Positions 11,550 to 26,655 of a DNA stretch of 64,000 bases are shown piece after piece. Location of the stretch: NCBI GenBank assembly GCA_045837725.1, contig JBEWZL010000149.1, positions 47,152-111,151 on the forward strand, in the 5' to 3' direction. Positions within the stretch are counted from its first letter, which is position 1. Every line of letters begins with the position of its first letter. A program made the translations under genes and the position numbers. The notes under the pieces were generated by a model, which was not told the DNA's origin, did not search any database, and saw nothing but the letters and a program-made list of their open reading frames with translations. The DNA is from Vermamoeba vermiformis. Lineage: Eukaryota > Tubulinea > Echinamoebida.

Positions 11550-14036
11550 ATGAACAAGTTATTCACTTCATTGGGTATGGAAGGAGAGCGCCACAAGGGC
11601 CAGGATGTGCGTGCTCAAAACGGTAAGCCAGATTTATCACCAAAATTGAAAATAAGGATTTATAATTGTGTATTATTTATATGTGTATTATTTTCACTAT
11701 TAATAAGCATTTCAACAATTTTTAGAGCGATAAAAATAATCGAATCCACCTCAAAAATATTTTTAAAATAAATACGCCATTCTAATGCAATAATATAATT
11801 ATTAAAATATATGCACTATATTTCATGTCATATATACGTATTATATACGATTATTAACGATTATTGCATTTAGTTACTGCTGCGATCGCTTTGGCGAATA
11901 TTATTAAAACCTCCTTGGGTCCTGTTGGTCAAGACAAAATGTTAGTCGACGATATTGGTGATGTGACTATTACCAACGACGGTGCTACTATTTTAAAGAA
12001 ATTAGAAGTCGTACATCCGGCCGCTAGAGTTTTGGTCGATCTTGCTCAATTACAAGACGACGAAGTTGGTGACGGAACTACCTCAGTTGTTATTATTGCC
12101 GCTGAGTTATTGAAGGTAAGCAAACGATGCTTAATTTAATACAAAGCTTCAGATCGAATCTCCAAACAAAAATATTTTATTTTGCTACATCCGTTTTGAT
12201 TACCTTCAAAATTGTTCAAATTCTTACCAATTCATTTTCGATATAGAGAGCCAACGAGTTGGTTAAGAAAAAGATTCACCCCACCAATATTATCTCTGGA
12301 TTCAGAGTTGCCATGAAGGATGCGACCACTTACATTAAGGAGAAATTGGCCATTCCAGTTGAACAGCTCGGCCGTGAAACTCTTATCAATATTGCCAAGA
12401 CATCCATGTCTAGCAAGATCATCAGCTCTGACGCTGAATTTTTCGCTAGTCTCTGCGTGGCTGTAAGTAGATTCGATCCACATCCAACTTTCAAATCCGA
12501 CCCAGATCACGCTCGCAACTTTATTTTCGTTATTGATAGTGCACTTATTAATAATATTATATAGGCCGCTGAGAGAATTAAGGCCGTGACTGCTAGCGGC
12601 AAAGCCAAATACAACATTAAACACATCAACATTTTGAAGGCACACGGACGCAGTGCGAAAGAGTCACAATACATCGAGGGTTACGCCTTGAACTGCATTC
12701 CTGCTTCACAAGCCATGCCCCGCCGCGTCAACAAGGCCAAGATTGCTTTGATTGACTTCACTTTGCACAAAGCTCGCATGCCTCAAGGTGTGTTGATCAA
12801 CGTCAATGACCCGACCAAGCTCGATCTGATCCGTCAACAGTACGTACCACCTTATAACACATTACTTAGCACAATATAGTATAGTTTAATAGTAAGATAG
12901 CACGTGCATTAGAACTGCAATCGTAATATTGTGTTGCCATTATTTTTGATGTAGATCTGTTTTTTTGAAGTAATGGGAAGTACTAATATGTTGTCTTTGT
13001 GTTACTATAGAGAGAGCGAGTTGGTGAAGAAACAAGTGCAAATGATCATCAACGCCGGTGCCACAGTTGTTCTCGGCACCAAGGACATTGATGACGTCGC
13101 CTCCAAGTACATGGTCGAGGCTGGCATCATGGGTGTCAAGCGCTGCAAGAAGTCAGATCTCGAACGCATTGCCAAGGCTACTGGCGGTCAAGTTTTGTTG
13201 ACTCTCGCTAACCTCGAGGTACCTTGCTGAGCACTTCCACAACACGACATTGCACTGGTGTTAACGCAATTGTATTATTTAGGGCGAAGAATCGTTTGAC
13301 CCGGCAATGCTCGGTGAAGCTGAGACCGTGAGCGTCGAGCGCATTGCCGACGAAGAATTGGTCGTGATTAAGGGCACTAAGATCAACAACGCCGCCTCGA
13401 TCATTTTGCGCGGTGCCAACACTTACATGCTCGAAGAGATGGAGCGATCAGTGCACGACGTCTTGTGCGCTTTGAAGCGTGTCCTTGAGAGCGGCAGCGT
13501 CGTACCTGGTGGTGGTGCCGTCGAGACCGCTGTTGCTATGCACTTGGAGGTACTGTCAACTGCTGGCATATGTCGTGCTTGACGGTGTTAACTAACGCAT
13601 TGCAATTACAGAACTTTGCCCGCACTATGGGCTCGCGCGAACAATTGGCCGTGGCTGAGTTCGGCGAGGCTTTGCTCGTCATTCCCAAACAGTTGGCTTT
13701 GAACGCTGCTTTGGACGCTACTGACATGACTGCTAAGCTCGCTACTCTCCACAACGCCTCGCAAAAACAAAACGACAAGGCTCAATACGCCAGGTACAGA
13801 TCCAACACAATTTCCTTTTTTAGTAATTATAATTAATCTCGGGTATCAGATACGGTTTGGATTTGTTCGGCGGCAAGGTTCGCGATAACGTTGAAGCTGG
13901 TATTTTGGAGCCTGCGATGTCCAAGGTCAAGTGCATCCAGTTTGCCACTGAAGCTGCTATTACCATTTTGAGAATCGACGATATGATCAAGCTTGCTCCG
14001 AGAAAGGAACCTAGCCACGACGATCACGATCATTAA
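11550..14036 (+). CDS. CCT1: T-complex protein 1 subunit alpha (CCT1 chaperonin)
   Basis: One of the eight paralogous subunits of the cytosolic CCT ring, which folds actin, tubulin and other proteins using ATP. About 550 residues. Conserved group II chaperonin motifs are present: [30 protein letters not shown] (ATP site), the GGGAVE motif and the C-terminal [14 protein letters not shown]. Subunit assignment to alpha rests on [12 protein letters not shown] near the N-terminus and on [13 protein letters not shown] and [10 protein letters not shown] near the end. The first exon ([18 protein letters not shown]) is followed by an AT-rich intron of about 250 bases (11623-11873). Codon use in later exons is GC-rich, as expected for a highly expressed gene. 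The acidic/His tail DDHDH ends at the TAA. Full length; no breaks seen. Confidence 0.96.
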
Positions 14037-14188
14037 GCACGATCATAAAAGGTTATGCTTATGTGACTTGTATTGTTCTGCCACACCAAAAAAATAAATT
14101 ATTTTCCGAAACAATGCAGCGCAAAATCACGCCTTAATCTCGTTGATCTTGTCCGTTATTTTTCTGTTATTTTCGTTACTAATTCACA

Positions 14189-14974
14189 ATGAAGTACACG
14201 ACTACTCTTATTATATTGCTCGGCATCATAGCCGTTTGTTGGGCCGGTAGAGAGTACAAAATTTACAAAGATCAGCTTTGTGTTCAGGGCTACTCAGCCT
14301 ACTACTGGGTAAATAATTATAGACAATTCCAGTATAATAATGTGCGCTAATCAATTGCTGAAAGACTACCGATGCTTGTCCTGTAAAGCGCGCAGTCCAA
14401 AACGAGTGCCTGCAGATCGGTACTACTGGCTATTACTACGAGCCGTCATGCTCCACCTCTGCTAATGTTACTATTGGTTGGCCTACATACATTTTATACC
14501 ATTCAACTAAAGATTGCACTGGAGACTACGACCTTTACGCTGGTAATTCCTAAATCCAAAACTAAAAAAATATTGTGAGCTCGTAGTAACTCTAAATTCT
14601 ACGCAGTCCCCAAGTATGATGAGACCACGCCTTCAGTTATATGGAATGTCGACTCTATCATTGAGATTAAGTTGAACGTTACTTGCAACCAAGGAACCCT
14701 GACGGGTACACGCTGTTCTGACTCCGGCTGTGCTATCGATGCTATGGCGTATAACACTTGCGTTGCGTTTGATCTTTATTCCGGAAAACAATCAAGTTGC
14801 CAAGGTGAGTTGAATTTTACTTTTACGGATGTAGACTTCGTTTTAACTTCGATTTGATTAGGCTCTGCTACGCCTACTTCATCTCCTGTCGCAACCACTC
14901 CTGCTAAAAAGTCTTCTGCATCCGTTGCTGCTTTCAGCGGATTTGTTTTGTTGGCTGGATTATTTGCTTTTTAG
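14189..14974 (+). CDS. Small secreted, probably GPI-anchored protein
   Basis: About 190 residues in four or five exons. The N-terminus MKYTTTLIILLGIIAVCWAG is a classical signal peptide. The mature part is rich in Cys, Tyr and Thr (DACPVKRAVQNECLQ, CNQGTLTGTRCSDSGC), with N-glycosylation sequons. The C-terminus has a Ser/Thr/Pro spacer (TPTSSPVATTPAKKSS) followed by a hydrophobic end (FSGFVLLAGLFAF) directly before the stop, the layout of a GPI-attachment signal. No family was recognised. It converges on the aconitase gene, with only about 50 bases between the two stop codons. Confidence 0.75.
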
Positions 14975-15025
14975 AAGCGTATTTGCGTTAATAAATATGA
15001 TTTTATTTGTTCGTATTTATTTGTA

Positions 15026-18920
<3,895 letters not shown>

Positions 18921-19154
18921 CTTGCGCTGCAATCGCCAGTGAAATAAATAATGATAATAGTTATTCACAACTGATTTGTTTTTGGCGCGACGAGCCCTAA
19001 TTATGGTTTTAAGTGAAATCTCATAATTTGCCAAAAATAGTAATTGCAACGATCCACCACTCTGCGTTAGGAAGTATTTGATCTTAATGGAGACTAAGGT
19101 AGATAAATAAAGGTTTATGAAAATTGTACAAGTTTAAACGGATCTAGCTGGAGG

Positions 19155-22100
19155 TTATTTCTTTTCAGCCAGTATTTTCTTCAGTCGTTCATTTTCAGCC
19201 ATTAATACTTCAACTTCGTTGCCTAGCGTCTTAATATCCTCCTATAAATAAATCATCAGTATTGAAACTAATTTCCAGTACGCTACTTTAATTCATGAAA
19301 GAAATCTCGTACGCGAGATTAAAACGAAATTGAACGCTACATGAGGGTCAAAAATAAGACGTACCTGTAACTGCATGTTCTTCAACAACGTTTCTTCCAT
19401 TACTGAGCCCATCTTATTAAACTTTTCATTTTCAAGCGCGTCTTTACGAGGACTCGAGAACAATCCACCGCTTTGCGCTGGAGTACTTGCTGACGGTTGT
19501 TGCGCCATATTAGCACCCATATACATCGAAAATTAGTCATCCGAGCATTATGTACCAAGGAAGATAAAAATATGGCAATAATTTCTGCGAATAAAAAAAC
19601 CATTTCGTACCTTGAGCATTAACTGTTGCTTTTGAATCAATCGACTCTTCTTGTCGAGTTCAATCGACAACTCGTTGATAGTATCTTTATACACATTCAT
19701 CTAAATGGTTCATAGTAAGTAAGACATCGGACACTGCGGGATCTGAGCTAGATCTTACCTTCTCCTCCAAGAAGAAATTACGCTCTTGCAATTGACCCAA
19801 TCGTACTCCCAAGATCTCAATATCCTTCTGCATCACGTGCGTAGTCGGTGCAGAGTTGTGTACTTGACTCGCGGTAATTGAGATAACAGGAGCTACGAGA
19901 CCGGGGTTGTAGGTCGGAGTGGATGTGCCCGAGTTGTCTGTAGATTTGCGCGGTGAGGGCGTGGGAGTTGGTCGATCGAATTCAGCTGAAGACTATAAGC
20001 ATAATATGATTAGTTGGAATACTTTCATAAAATATATTGAGTGTCAAGAGCTTACTCTGCTGGATTGGCCGCCAGTGCTATTTTCTCGACGATGACCATA
20101 GTTCGAAGAAGTACGATGAAGAGCTGTGGGACATGTTAATACAATACTAAGGGGCGTATAATATTGTGTACGTACTTGGAGTAATGGATCCGGATGCGGT
20201 CAAGCTGATCGAAGGCGAAGGCGGGGCAGCAGCTTGAAGTGCTTTAATTTGAGCTTGCAATTGTTTGACCATATTAATATTCTGCTTTTCAGCGATGGTG
20301 TGCTGCATTTGCAAGTCTTTGATGTGTTGCTCCAATTCCGCAATTTTATTCTGACGCTCTTCGTGCGCCGCTTTTTCGTTGGAAATTTCGTCGTCCTTTG
20401 ACTTCAAACTGCTCTCTAATTGCGTAACTTTGTCGCTAAGCTCGGCTAGTTTCTGCTGAGTAGTTTGATTTTCTTCTTGGAACTTTTTGTTTTGTTCTTC
20501 AGCCGTGTCTTTTTGGCCCTTTAACTCGGTCAATTGTGCCTCGATTTGTTCGATCTGCAAAAACGAGAATAAGACAATGATATTATAGGGCTATATATAT
20601 ATATTATATCGATCTTACTTGAGCCTTCAACGTAATGTTTTGTTCGGTTTGTTCTTTAACGCTATTTTGTTCTTTTTCTAATTCGCTCTTGTACTTGCCG
20701 CATTGAATAGCTGCGTTTTGGTGTTTTTCTAAATATAGAAATCGTTAGTTAATCTTTGCAAAAATGATCGTGCAAACGGTTTTACCTTTCAACGTGGCAA
20801 CTTCTTTCTTCAATTGTTCCAAATCACTTTCAGCGCCAGTCACGGTGTGGGAAAGTTTCTAAAAAAGGAAATGTTAGCATACTTTGCAAAGCCAACGTCG
20901 ATAAAATAATAATAAGACGAACCTCTTTCTCTTTCAATAGCGCGGTCAATTGAGCCGCAGTATCATGATGTTTCTTTTGCAATTCTTCGTGTTGAGCCGT
21001 GACTTGTTCGTATTTCTTCGTAATATCGGAGAGGTCGTCCGAGAAATGTTGCAAACTTTCGCGCAAGGTATTAATTTGGCTATCCTACAATCACGAATAA
21101 ACATTAGATACCTCGAACAAAGAATATCATTTTAAGTCATTCGTACCTTAGCTTGCAATAGTTCATCACGTTCATTAACAAATGCATCCGAGCGAACTGA
21201 ATTCTTTTTCCACTCATCAGCTTGTTCTTTCAATTTGGTTGCTTTGGTGTTCAACTCGTTGAATTCTTTTTTCAACTTGTCGCGCTCACTGTTCCATTGC
21301 TCAGTTTTTTCCTGTTTATCAGTAGTCGGTTAGAGTTTGACAAGCGATATTGCATATGACACGTGTCACAAAAATAGTTTGACACGTGTCATTGTATCGC
21401 AACGTACCTTCAATGTCTTTTCAGCGCGGTTCCTCTCCTGCATAATGGCCTTTTCAAGTTCTTGCACACGAGCCTCCAAGTTCTGAATGGCGTCACGTGC
21501 TGCGTCGAGTTCTTCCGCCTTGCCGCCCATGCGCTTGATAATCTCTTCGCGGTCTTTATTTCCAACGTCAACTTCTTTGCGCAATTGTTCAGCCTGTAAC
21601 ACCAACAAAAGGTTAAAATCATTATTATGGTATGATTTGGCTATTGCTTTGTTAGTACTTACGTTCTTTTCAGCAGCGGTAACTTTCTCCTTCAATTGCT
21701 CTAATTCAGTAGTGTGGGCGGCCTTCAATTTTCTACGAAATTGTTAGTCAATTGAGCTGACAGTTCGACAGCCTAAAATAGTGATCAGTATTACTGTCAA
21801 TGACTTACTCGACCTGTTGCTGCTTGTCTTTGATCTTCTCTTGCAAATCAACCATGCCTTGCGTCAAGTCTTCAACTTCTTTGGCATGTTTTTCTTTCAT
21901 CTCGGCGAGGGACGCGTTCAATCTTTGCAGTTCTTCGTCTTTGGTTTTAACGAGCTCTGATTGGTCAGCTGACGCGGCTGATTGTTCTTTCAGTGAATTG
22001 AGTTCCGATTCCAAATGTTCGCGAATCGAATTCTTCTCGGCGAGATCTTTTTCGAGATCAGCGGACTTTTTGGTCAAAGCTTCAATTTGCGAATTCTTTT

Positions 22101-24761
22101 CGTCGGTCAATTTTTCCAATTGTTGCTTCATTTCGTCATTTGCAGATGTCAATGACTTGATTTCAGCGCTCAGTTGTTCATTTTGGGCCTTGAGTGTCGT
22201 CAATTCGTTAAGTTTTTCCGACATCTCTTCGTTGCCTCGTTCCAAGGTCGCGAGTTTTTCCGCTTTAGCGGTCAATTCTTCATTTTGAGCCTTTAAAGCG
22301 TCAAGTTCAGCTAATTTAGCCTTATTTGACTCATTTTCAGCTTTGAGCGAATCCAATTCTGCCAACTTTGCAGTCGATTCTTCGTTATTCTTCTTCAAAA
22401 GTTCAATTTCGCTTAGTTTTTCCGTCAACTCTTCGTTAGTCTTCTTGAGGACTTCGATCTCTTTCAATTGTTCCGTCAAACCTTCGTTATTTTTCTTGAG
22501 CTCTTCAATCTCGTTTAACTTTGCGCTCATTTCATCGTTCTGAGATTTGAGTGCATCGAGATCGGACAATTTCTTCCTCAATTCACCGTTCTCCGTGTCA
22601 AGATCGATAACTTGTTGCGCCAGGTCTTCATTGTTTATCTTGAAAAACTCCATTTCCTTCAATTTCGCCGCCAATTCTTCGTTGGTCTTCTTTAAGACGT
22701 CGATTTCTTTGAGTTTTTCCGCCAGATCCGCGTTCTGTTTCTTGACTTCATCGAGTTCCTCCACTTTTTTCAACAATTCTTCGTTGCCTTGCTTAAAGAT
22801 TCGAGATCGTCAATCTTTTGACGCAGTTCTTCGTTGTTCTGTTTCAACGCGGCAATCTCTTTGAGTTTTTCCGATGACACTTCGAGACTTTGCGTTAATT
22901 CAGAGACCTTAGAATTCAATTCTTCTCGTTCAGCAGTCAATTTGCTGATCTGCGAATTCAATTCTTCTTTCTCCTTGGTCACTGATTCAACTTGCTTTGC
23001 GCCAGTTTCTTCGTGCTCCTTCAGTCTTTGCAACAATTCGTCATTCTGCTGTCTCAATTGTTCCGCTTCTTTCGTTACTTCTTCGAGTTTTCCCTGCGTC
23101 TCTTGTGCACCGCTAGCCAATTTAGCAGTCAACTCGTCATTGGTCTGTTGCAGCTTGTTGACTTCAGCCTCCAAAGTTGATTTTTGTGCGGAGATTTGTT
23201 CGAGATCTTGTTGCAATTTAGTAGCCGCGGCATCACTCTGCGATGATTTTTCAGTCAATTTTGTCAACTTTTCGTTGACTTCTGCGACGAGTTGATCGCG
23301 TTCATGAAGCTGTTCGACCAAGGTTTGCTTCTCTTGCCTGACATTCTCAAGCTTGTTTTGAAGCTCGCTGACTTGTGCTTGGTACTCACTATTCGATTCA
23401 ACAACATTTTGTAGCCTAGTTGAATTTCACATCAATACGCAAATTCAAAAAGTGACCGGATCCAATTAAAAAAATAATTTCATATTTGCGAAAACTAAAT
23501 AAATAAGCACTATAATAATATTATAATGTTATTATTATGGTACTTACTTTTCACTGAGCACGGTCAAAGCTTGATTATCAGATTGTTGTTGCGAATCGAG
23601 TTCGCTGTGTTTCTTTTCAGCCGAAGCAAGTTGCGCAATCTTTTCGCTCAAATCTTTGCTGAGCTGTTCTATTTTTAGCTCGTGTTGTTTCTCGTTCGAT
23701 TTTAAGGTCTCGAGTTCAGTGTCTTTCAACCGAACATTTTCTTCGAGTGTTTGCAACTTCTCTTGAAAACCCTTGATAATATCTTCTTTCTTATGAATTT
23801 GCTGTTGCAATTCTTCCTTCAATTTATTAACCTCGTCTATAATATTTTCAAGCGATTAGATTCTGAAACAATGGAGATCTAGTGTACGATCCAACAAAGA
23901 AAATTCAATAGAAAGTTTGTAAATGCTCTAAATATAGTAAATATATCATAGATAATGATATTAGTACTACATATCCCATATTAGCGTTGATATAATTATT
24001 TGATGCAAGATCTCATACCGTCCGAATGCGCGGCAACTCCATTAGTACCATTAGCTTGATTACTGCCACTTTTCTTCAATTTATCGAATTCTTCTTGCAA
24101 TGTTCGATTTGCTTCGTATAAACTCTTAATATTGCCCTTCAAAGCAGCTTGCTGGATTTGAAAAAAAAAGGTAGCGACGTTAGATCCGAAATAACGAAGT
24201 GAGGAGAGGAATTTTATGTGTAAAGACATGTATTTACCTGTTCTCTATTCTCTTCTGTTAGTTGCGTAATTGTTTGCATTAAATTCTTATTTTCAGCTAT
24301 GATCGCAGCAATTTCAGCTTTATCTCTCGATTTTGACATTAGATCTGCTCATTAAATTAATTAATATTATTTAAAAATCATTCGGAAAAGCATGTAAACC
24401 GTTAGTAAGCGTTAATTTGGTTGCGTGTCTTCCGATCAGAATATCGCATCTATTTTTCAATTAAAAATTTTCAAAACTTACCTGTCAATCTCTTAAGCTC
24501 CTTTTCCTTCTCTAATAGAGTATGCTCAAGATGCTCGAAGTCTAAATAAATTTTATATAATTAATTATCGAAAAGATACGGGTATTTTATTATTAGCCAA
24601 ATTATAAATAGATCGGCCGTAATTAATATCCTACCTTGATTTCTCTTATTTTCGCGCTCAATATTTTCATATTTTTCTTGTTTTAATGCCAAGAGCTGCA
24701 TTTGGAGAGTATTAAACTCTTCAAAGCTGATCGACACGGCTTCGTTGGATTTGTCAGCCAT
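19155..24761 (-). CDS. Giant coiled-coil protein with 21-residue repeats
   Basis: About 1,500 residues of almost unbroken heptad-repeat sequence (Leu/Glu/Lys/Gln-rich), spread over many exons, with no recognisable globular domain. It starts MADKSNEAVSISFEEFNTLQ. The middle contains tandem three-heptad repeats (minus strand, about 22780 down to 22190) of the form LK-x2-NEEL-x3-L-x2-I. The C-terminus is AENERLKKILAEKK. Such proteins act as golgins, tethers or cytoskeletal rods, but nothing here picks one role. Between 22792 and 22799 the reading frame is broken by one base: codons before read DDLESL and those after read KQGNEELLKK in a different frame, with no room for an intron. One missing base, a sequence error, or genuine frameshifting are the options. 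Confidence 0.85.
21357..21391. repeat. Pair of perfect 12-bp palindromes TGACACGTGTCA
   Basis: Two full copies (21357-21368 and 21380-21391) lie 23 bases apart in an intron of the coiled-coil gene. The core CACGTG is an E-box/G-box sequence. Further copies and half-sites occur elsewhere in the window, mostly in introns. Confidence 0.8.
22190..22780 (-). repeat. 63-bp (21-residue) tandem coding repeat
   Basis: Within the coiled-coil gene, successive units of three heptads share the pattern L-K/D-x-L-K-x-x-N-E-E-L with about eight or nine copies. Copies read, for example, VLKKTNEELAAKLKEM, VLKKTNEELTEKLSEI and LLKKNNEESTAKLAEL. The 63-base period is imperfect at DNA level. It looks like internal duplication followed by drift. 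Confidence 0.7.
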
Positions 24762-25417
24762 GATTTATATTCAGCTTAATAATACTAATATTAATAAAAA
24801 TATTTGACGAGGTCCTCGGTCCAAATATAATGTTGGCGTGATCCACGTAAGATGCGCTGTTTGCAATCTCGACGTGGACAAAGACGTCTGCTACTTGCGA
24901 ACGAAATTCACGTTCGAATTAGCACAATACGCAATAATAAATATACTACTACAAGGCGTGTTCGCGTCCTTGCCAAGTTAAGAACTAAAAACAAAACTCG
25001 CAATTCAAAAATTTTTATTTGAAACAACCACGCACCAGATCTGCCTTATAATTATTATTATAATTCGTAAATAATGCAGTATATTTAGCTCGGCGTTTGA
25101 TTATGATCAACAGCAAAATGATTATATTTGCACTTAATGCTTACAGCTGCGCTTACTAAGGTAACGGAATAATTGAACGGCCAATCAAGGCCAGGAAAAA
25201 TCTAGCTTATTCTGCAATCAATGATTGAAAATTTCAAATAATAAAATATTAATAACAAAACGAAACCAGATTTTTCGGATGAAGGGTAATTAAAAATTAC
25301 TTGAATATTTGATATGAGGACCAATTCCGTGTCCCCTTGTGTACTAAAAGATTATAAAAGAATATTTAGGTCAAGTTAATTAAGTACGAAGTAATCAACC
25401 AAACCTTTAGCTTTCAG
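24762..25417. promoter_or_regulatory. Divergent intergenic region
   Basis: A 656-base gap separates the divergent starts of the coiled-coil gene (-) and the secreted gene at 25418 (+), so it should hold both promoters. It is AT-rich with scattered runs of A or T. A GATC-centred motif occurs at about 25038. I see no coding sequence or RNA gene. Confidence 0.45.
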
Positions 25418-26202
25418 ATGCCAACTTCCAAACCAGTTCTCGTAGTTGCTATTGCCCTTTGCTTTGCAACGATTGTTCTTTGCTATGCTCCTGCCAAACC
25501 AAAGCCACCAAATCAGTTCCAAGCATCGTACTTCACTCTTGGCTTGCATTATGACTTCACACGAATCTACTTTGATGCGATCGGCAAACAGTAAGTGTAG
25601 CGAAACTCAAAGCAATCTATAAGCGTATTGTCATCGAGTATTATACTAAGAAGTTCTATTGTTACAGAATCCGAGTAGATTTTTGGAATCAAAAAGGCGA
25701 AAAAACAGATTCGTTCATTCGCTTGTTCAACATTGTAAGTGGTTATTATTTATTAGTATCATCGTACCTAACAATTTGATTCATACAGGGCAAGATGTAC
25801 AAGCTAAACAGCACTGCTTGTGAGTTCTACATGCCGCTTCTTCCTTGGTCAGATCCGTTTGTTATTTTAAACACTGCTACTTTTGCTGGAAACAGAACTT
25901 TGCCTGATGGTTCACTTTGTGACGCATGGGTGAATGACTCTGGTAATTATATCAATATTCATTGAAATCGGAACAATTCCTAACTATTACACTTAACTAT
26001 TATCGCAGGCTTCGGATCTAGTTTTGTCTCGTGCTGGAAAGACAACGTAATGAAGTTGCAAATAGTCACCGGTAAAAATGTGCCCTCGGTGATTACTTAC
26101 ACGACTGACTACGAGCCCTACGTGGATAAGAACGTGTTTGAATTGCCTAAGAACTGCAACAACAATCAGAATGTGCGTGGGAAAAAGCCTCATCGAGCGT
26201 AA
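25418..26202 (+). CDS. Secreted ependymin/LolA-like protein
   Basis: About 190 residues in four exons. MPTSKPVLVVAIALCFATIVLCYAPA is a signal peptide. The mature protein begins with beta-strand-like sequence (FTLGLHYDFTRIYFDAIGKQ, then IRVDFWNQKGEKTDSFIRLFN) and ends FELPKNCN. This order, with conserved Cys residues in between, resembles ependymin-related and LolA-like fold proteins, which bind lipids or hydrophobic ligands in the extracellular space or lysosome. That assignment is inferred from pattern and is not certain. It opens a run of three secreted-protein genes on the + strand. Confidence 0.7.
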
Positions 26203-26253
26203 CGTAGCAGCTAACTCGATCAACTTGTTCGCGCAATATTTGCATTAAAGACG

Positions 26254-26270
26254 AGCTTCAGCTTGAAGCT
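26254..26270 (+). other. Perfect 7-bp hairpin followed by a T run
   Basis: AGCTTCA, a three-base loop GCT, then TGAAGCT and TTTTTA, lying about 50 bases past the stop codon. It could be a 3'-end or RNA-stability signal; this is inferred from shape only. Confidence 0.4.
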
Positions 26271-26539
26271 TTTTATTACAATATCTCAAAACAATTGATA
26301 CATTTGCTATATTGAAACAATTTTAGAGGCCTAAAAGTACGGTACGTAACCCTCACGTTTTATCGAATTCATTCTAACGAGTAGATGTTCACAGTGGTTC
26401 AGGTCACTATCTTGTGATTGGTGAGAACGACTAATAATATAGCTTATCATAGCTGATAAAGTTGTTAACTCAGTTGGAAGCAAAACATTGCGGAGTTCAG
26501 TCAATTAATGTCACAATCTGCTGCCAATTTTCGATAGGG

Positions 26540-26553
26540 TGACATTTTGTCCC
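26540..26553 (+). promoter_or_regulatory. Shared upstream element, copy 1
   Basis: TGACATTTTGTCCC lies about 100 bases before the ATG of the first tandem paralog. The same 14 bases stand upstream of the second paralog. The core GACA-TTT-TGTC is a dyad. Confidence 0.45.
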
Positions 26554-26655
26554 GTTCAAACACGTTTCGTGATTGCGAGATTTCCCGTTGGTAAGAAAAT
26601 ACTTATCGCATGTTAATTAACATTTATGTAGAGCTATACTCCTTAGCCACAACAA

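Larger units (their letters stand above)
26203..26655. other. Intergenic region with a 3' hairpin and a shared upstream motif
   Basis: This gap holds the 3' UTR of the ependymin-like gene, with a stem-loop at 26254-26270, and the upstream region of the first paralog, with the motif TGACATTTTGTCCC at 26540. There is no sign of coding sequence. Confidence 0.5.

Noticed and set aside
21800-23295. Plus-strand Ser/Cys/Phe-rich open frames opposite the coiled-coil gene
   Set aside because: These are typical antisense products of Glu/Leu/Lys-rich codons; composition is unnatural for a protein.
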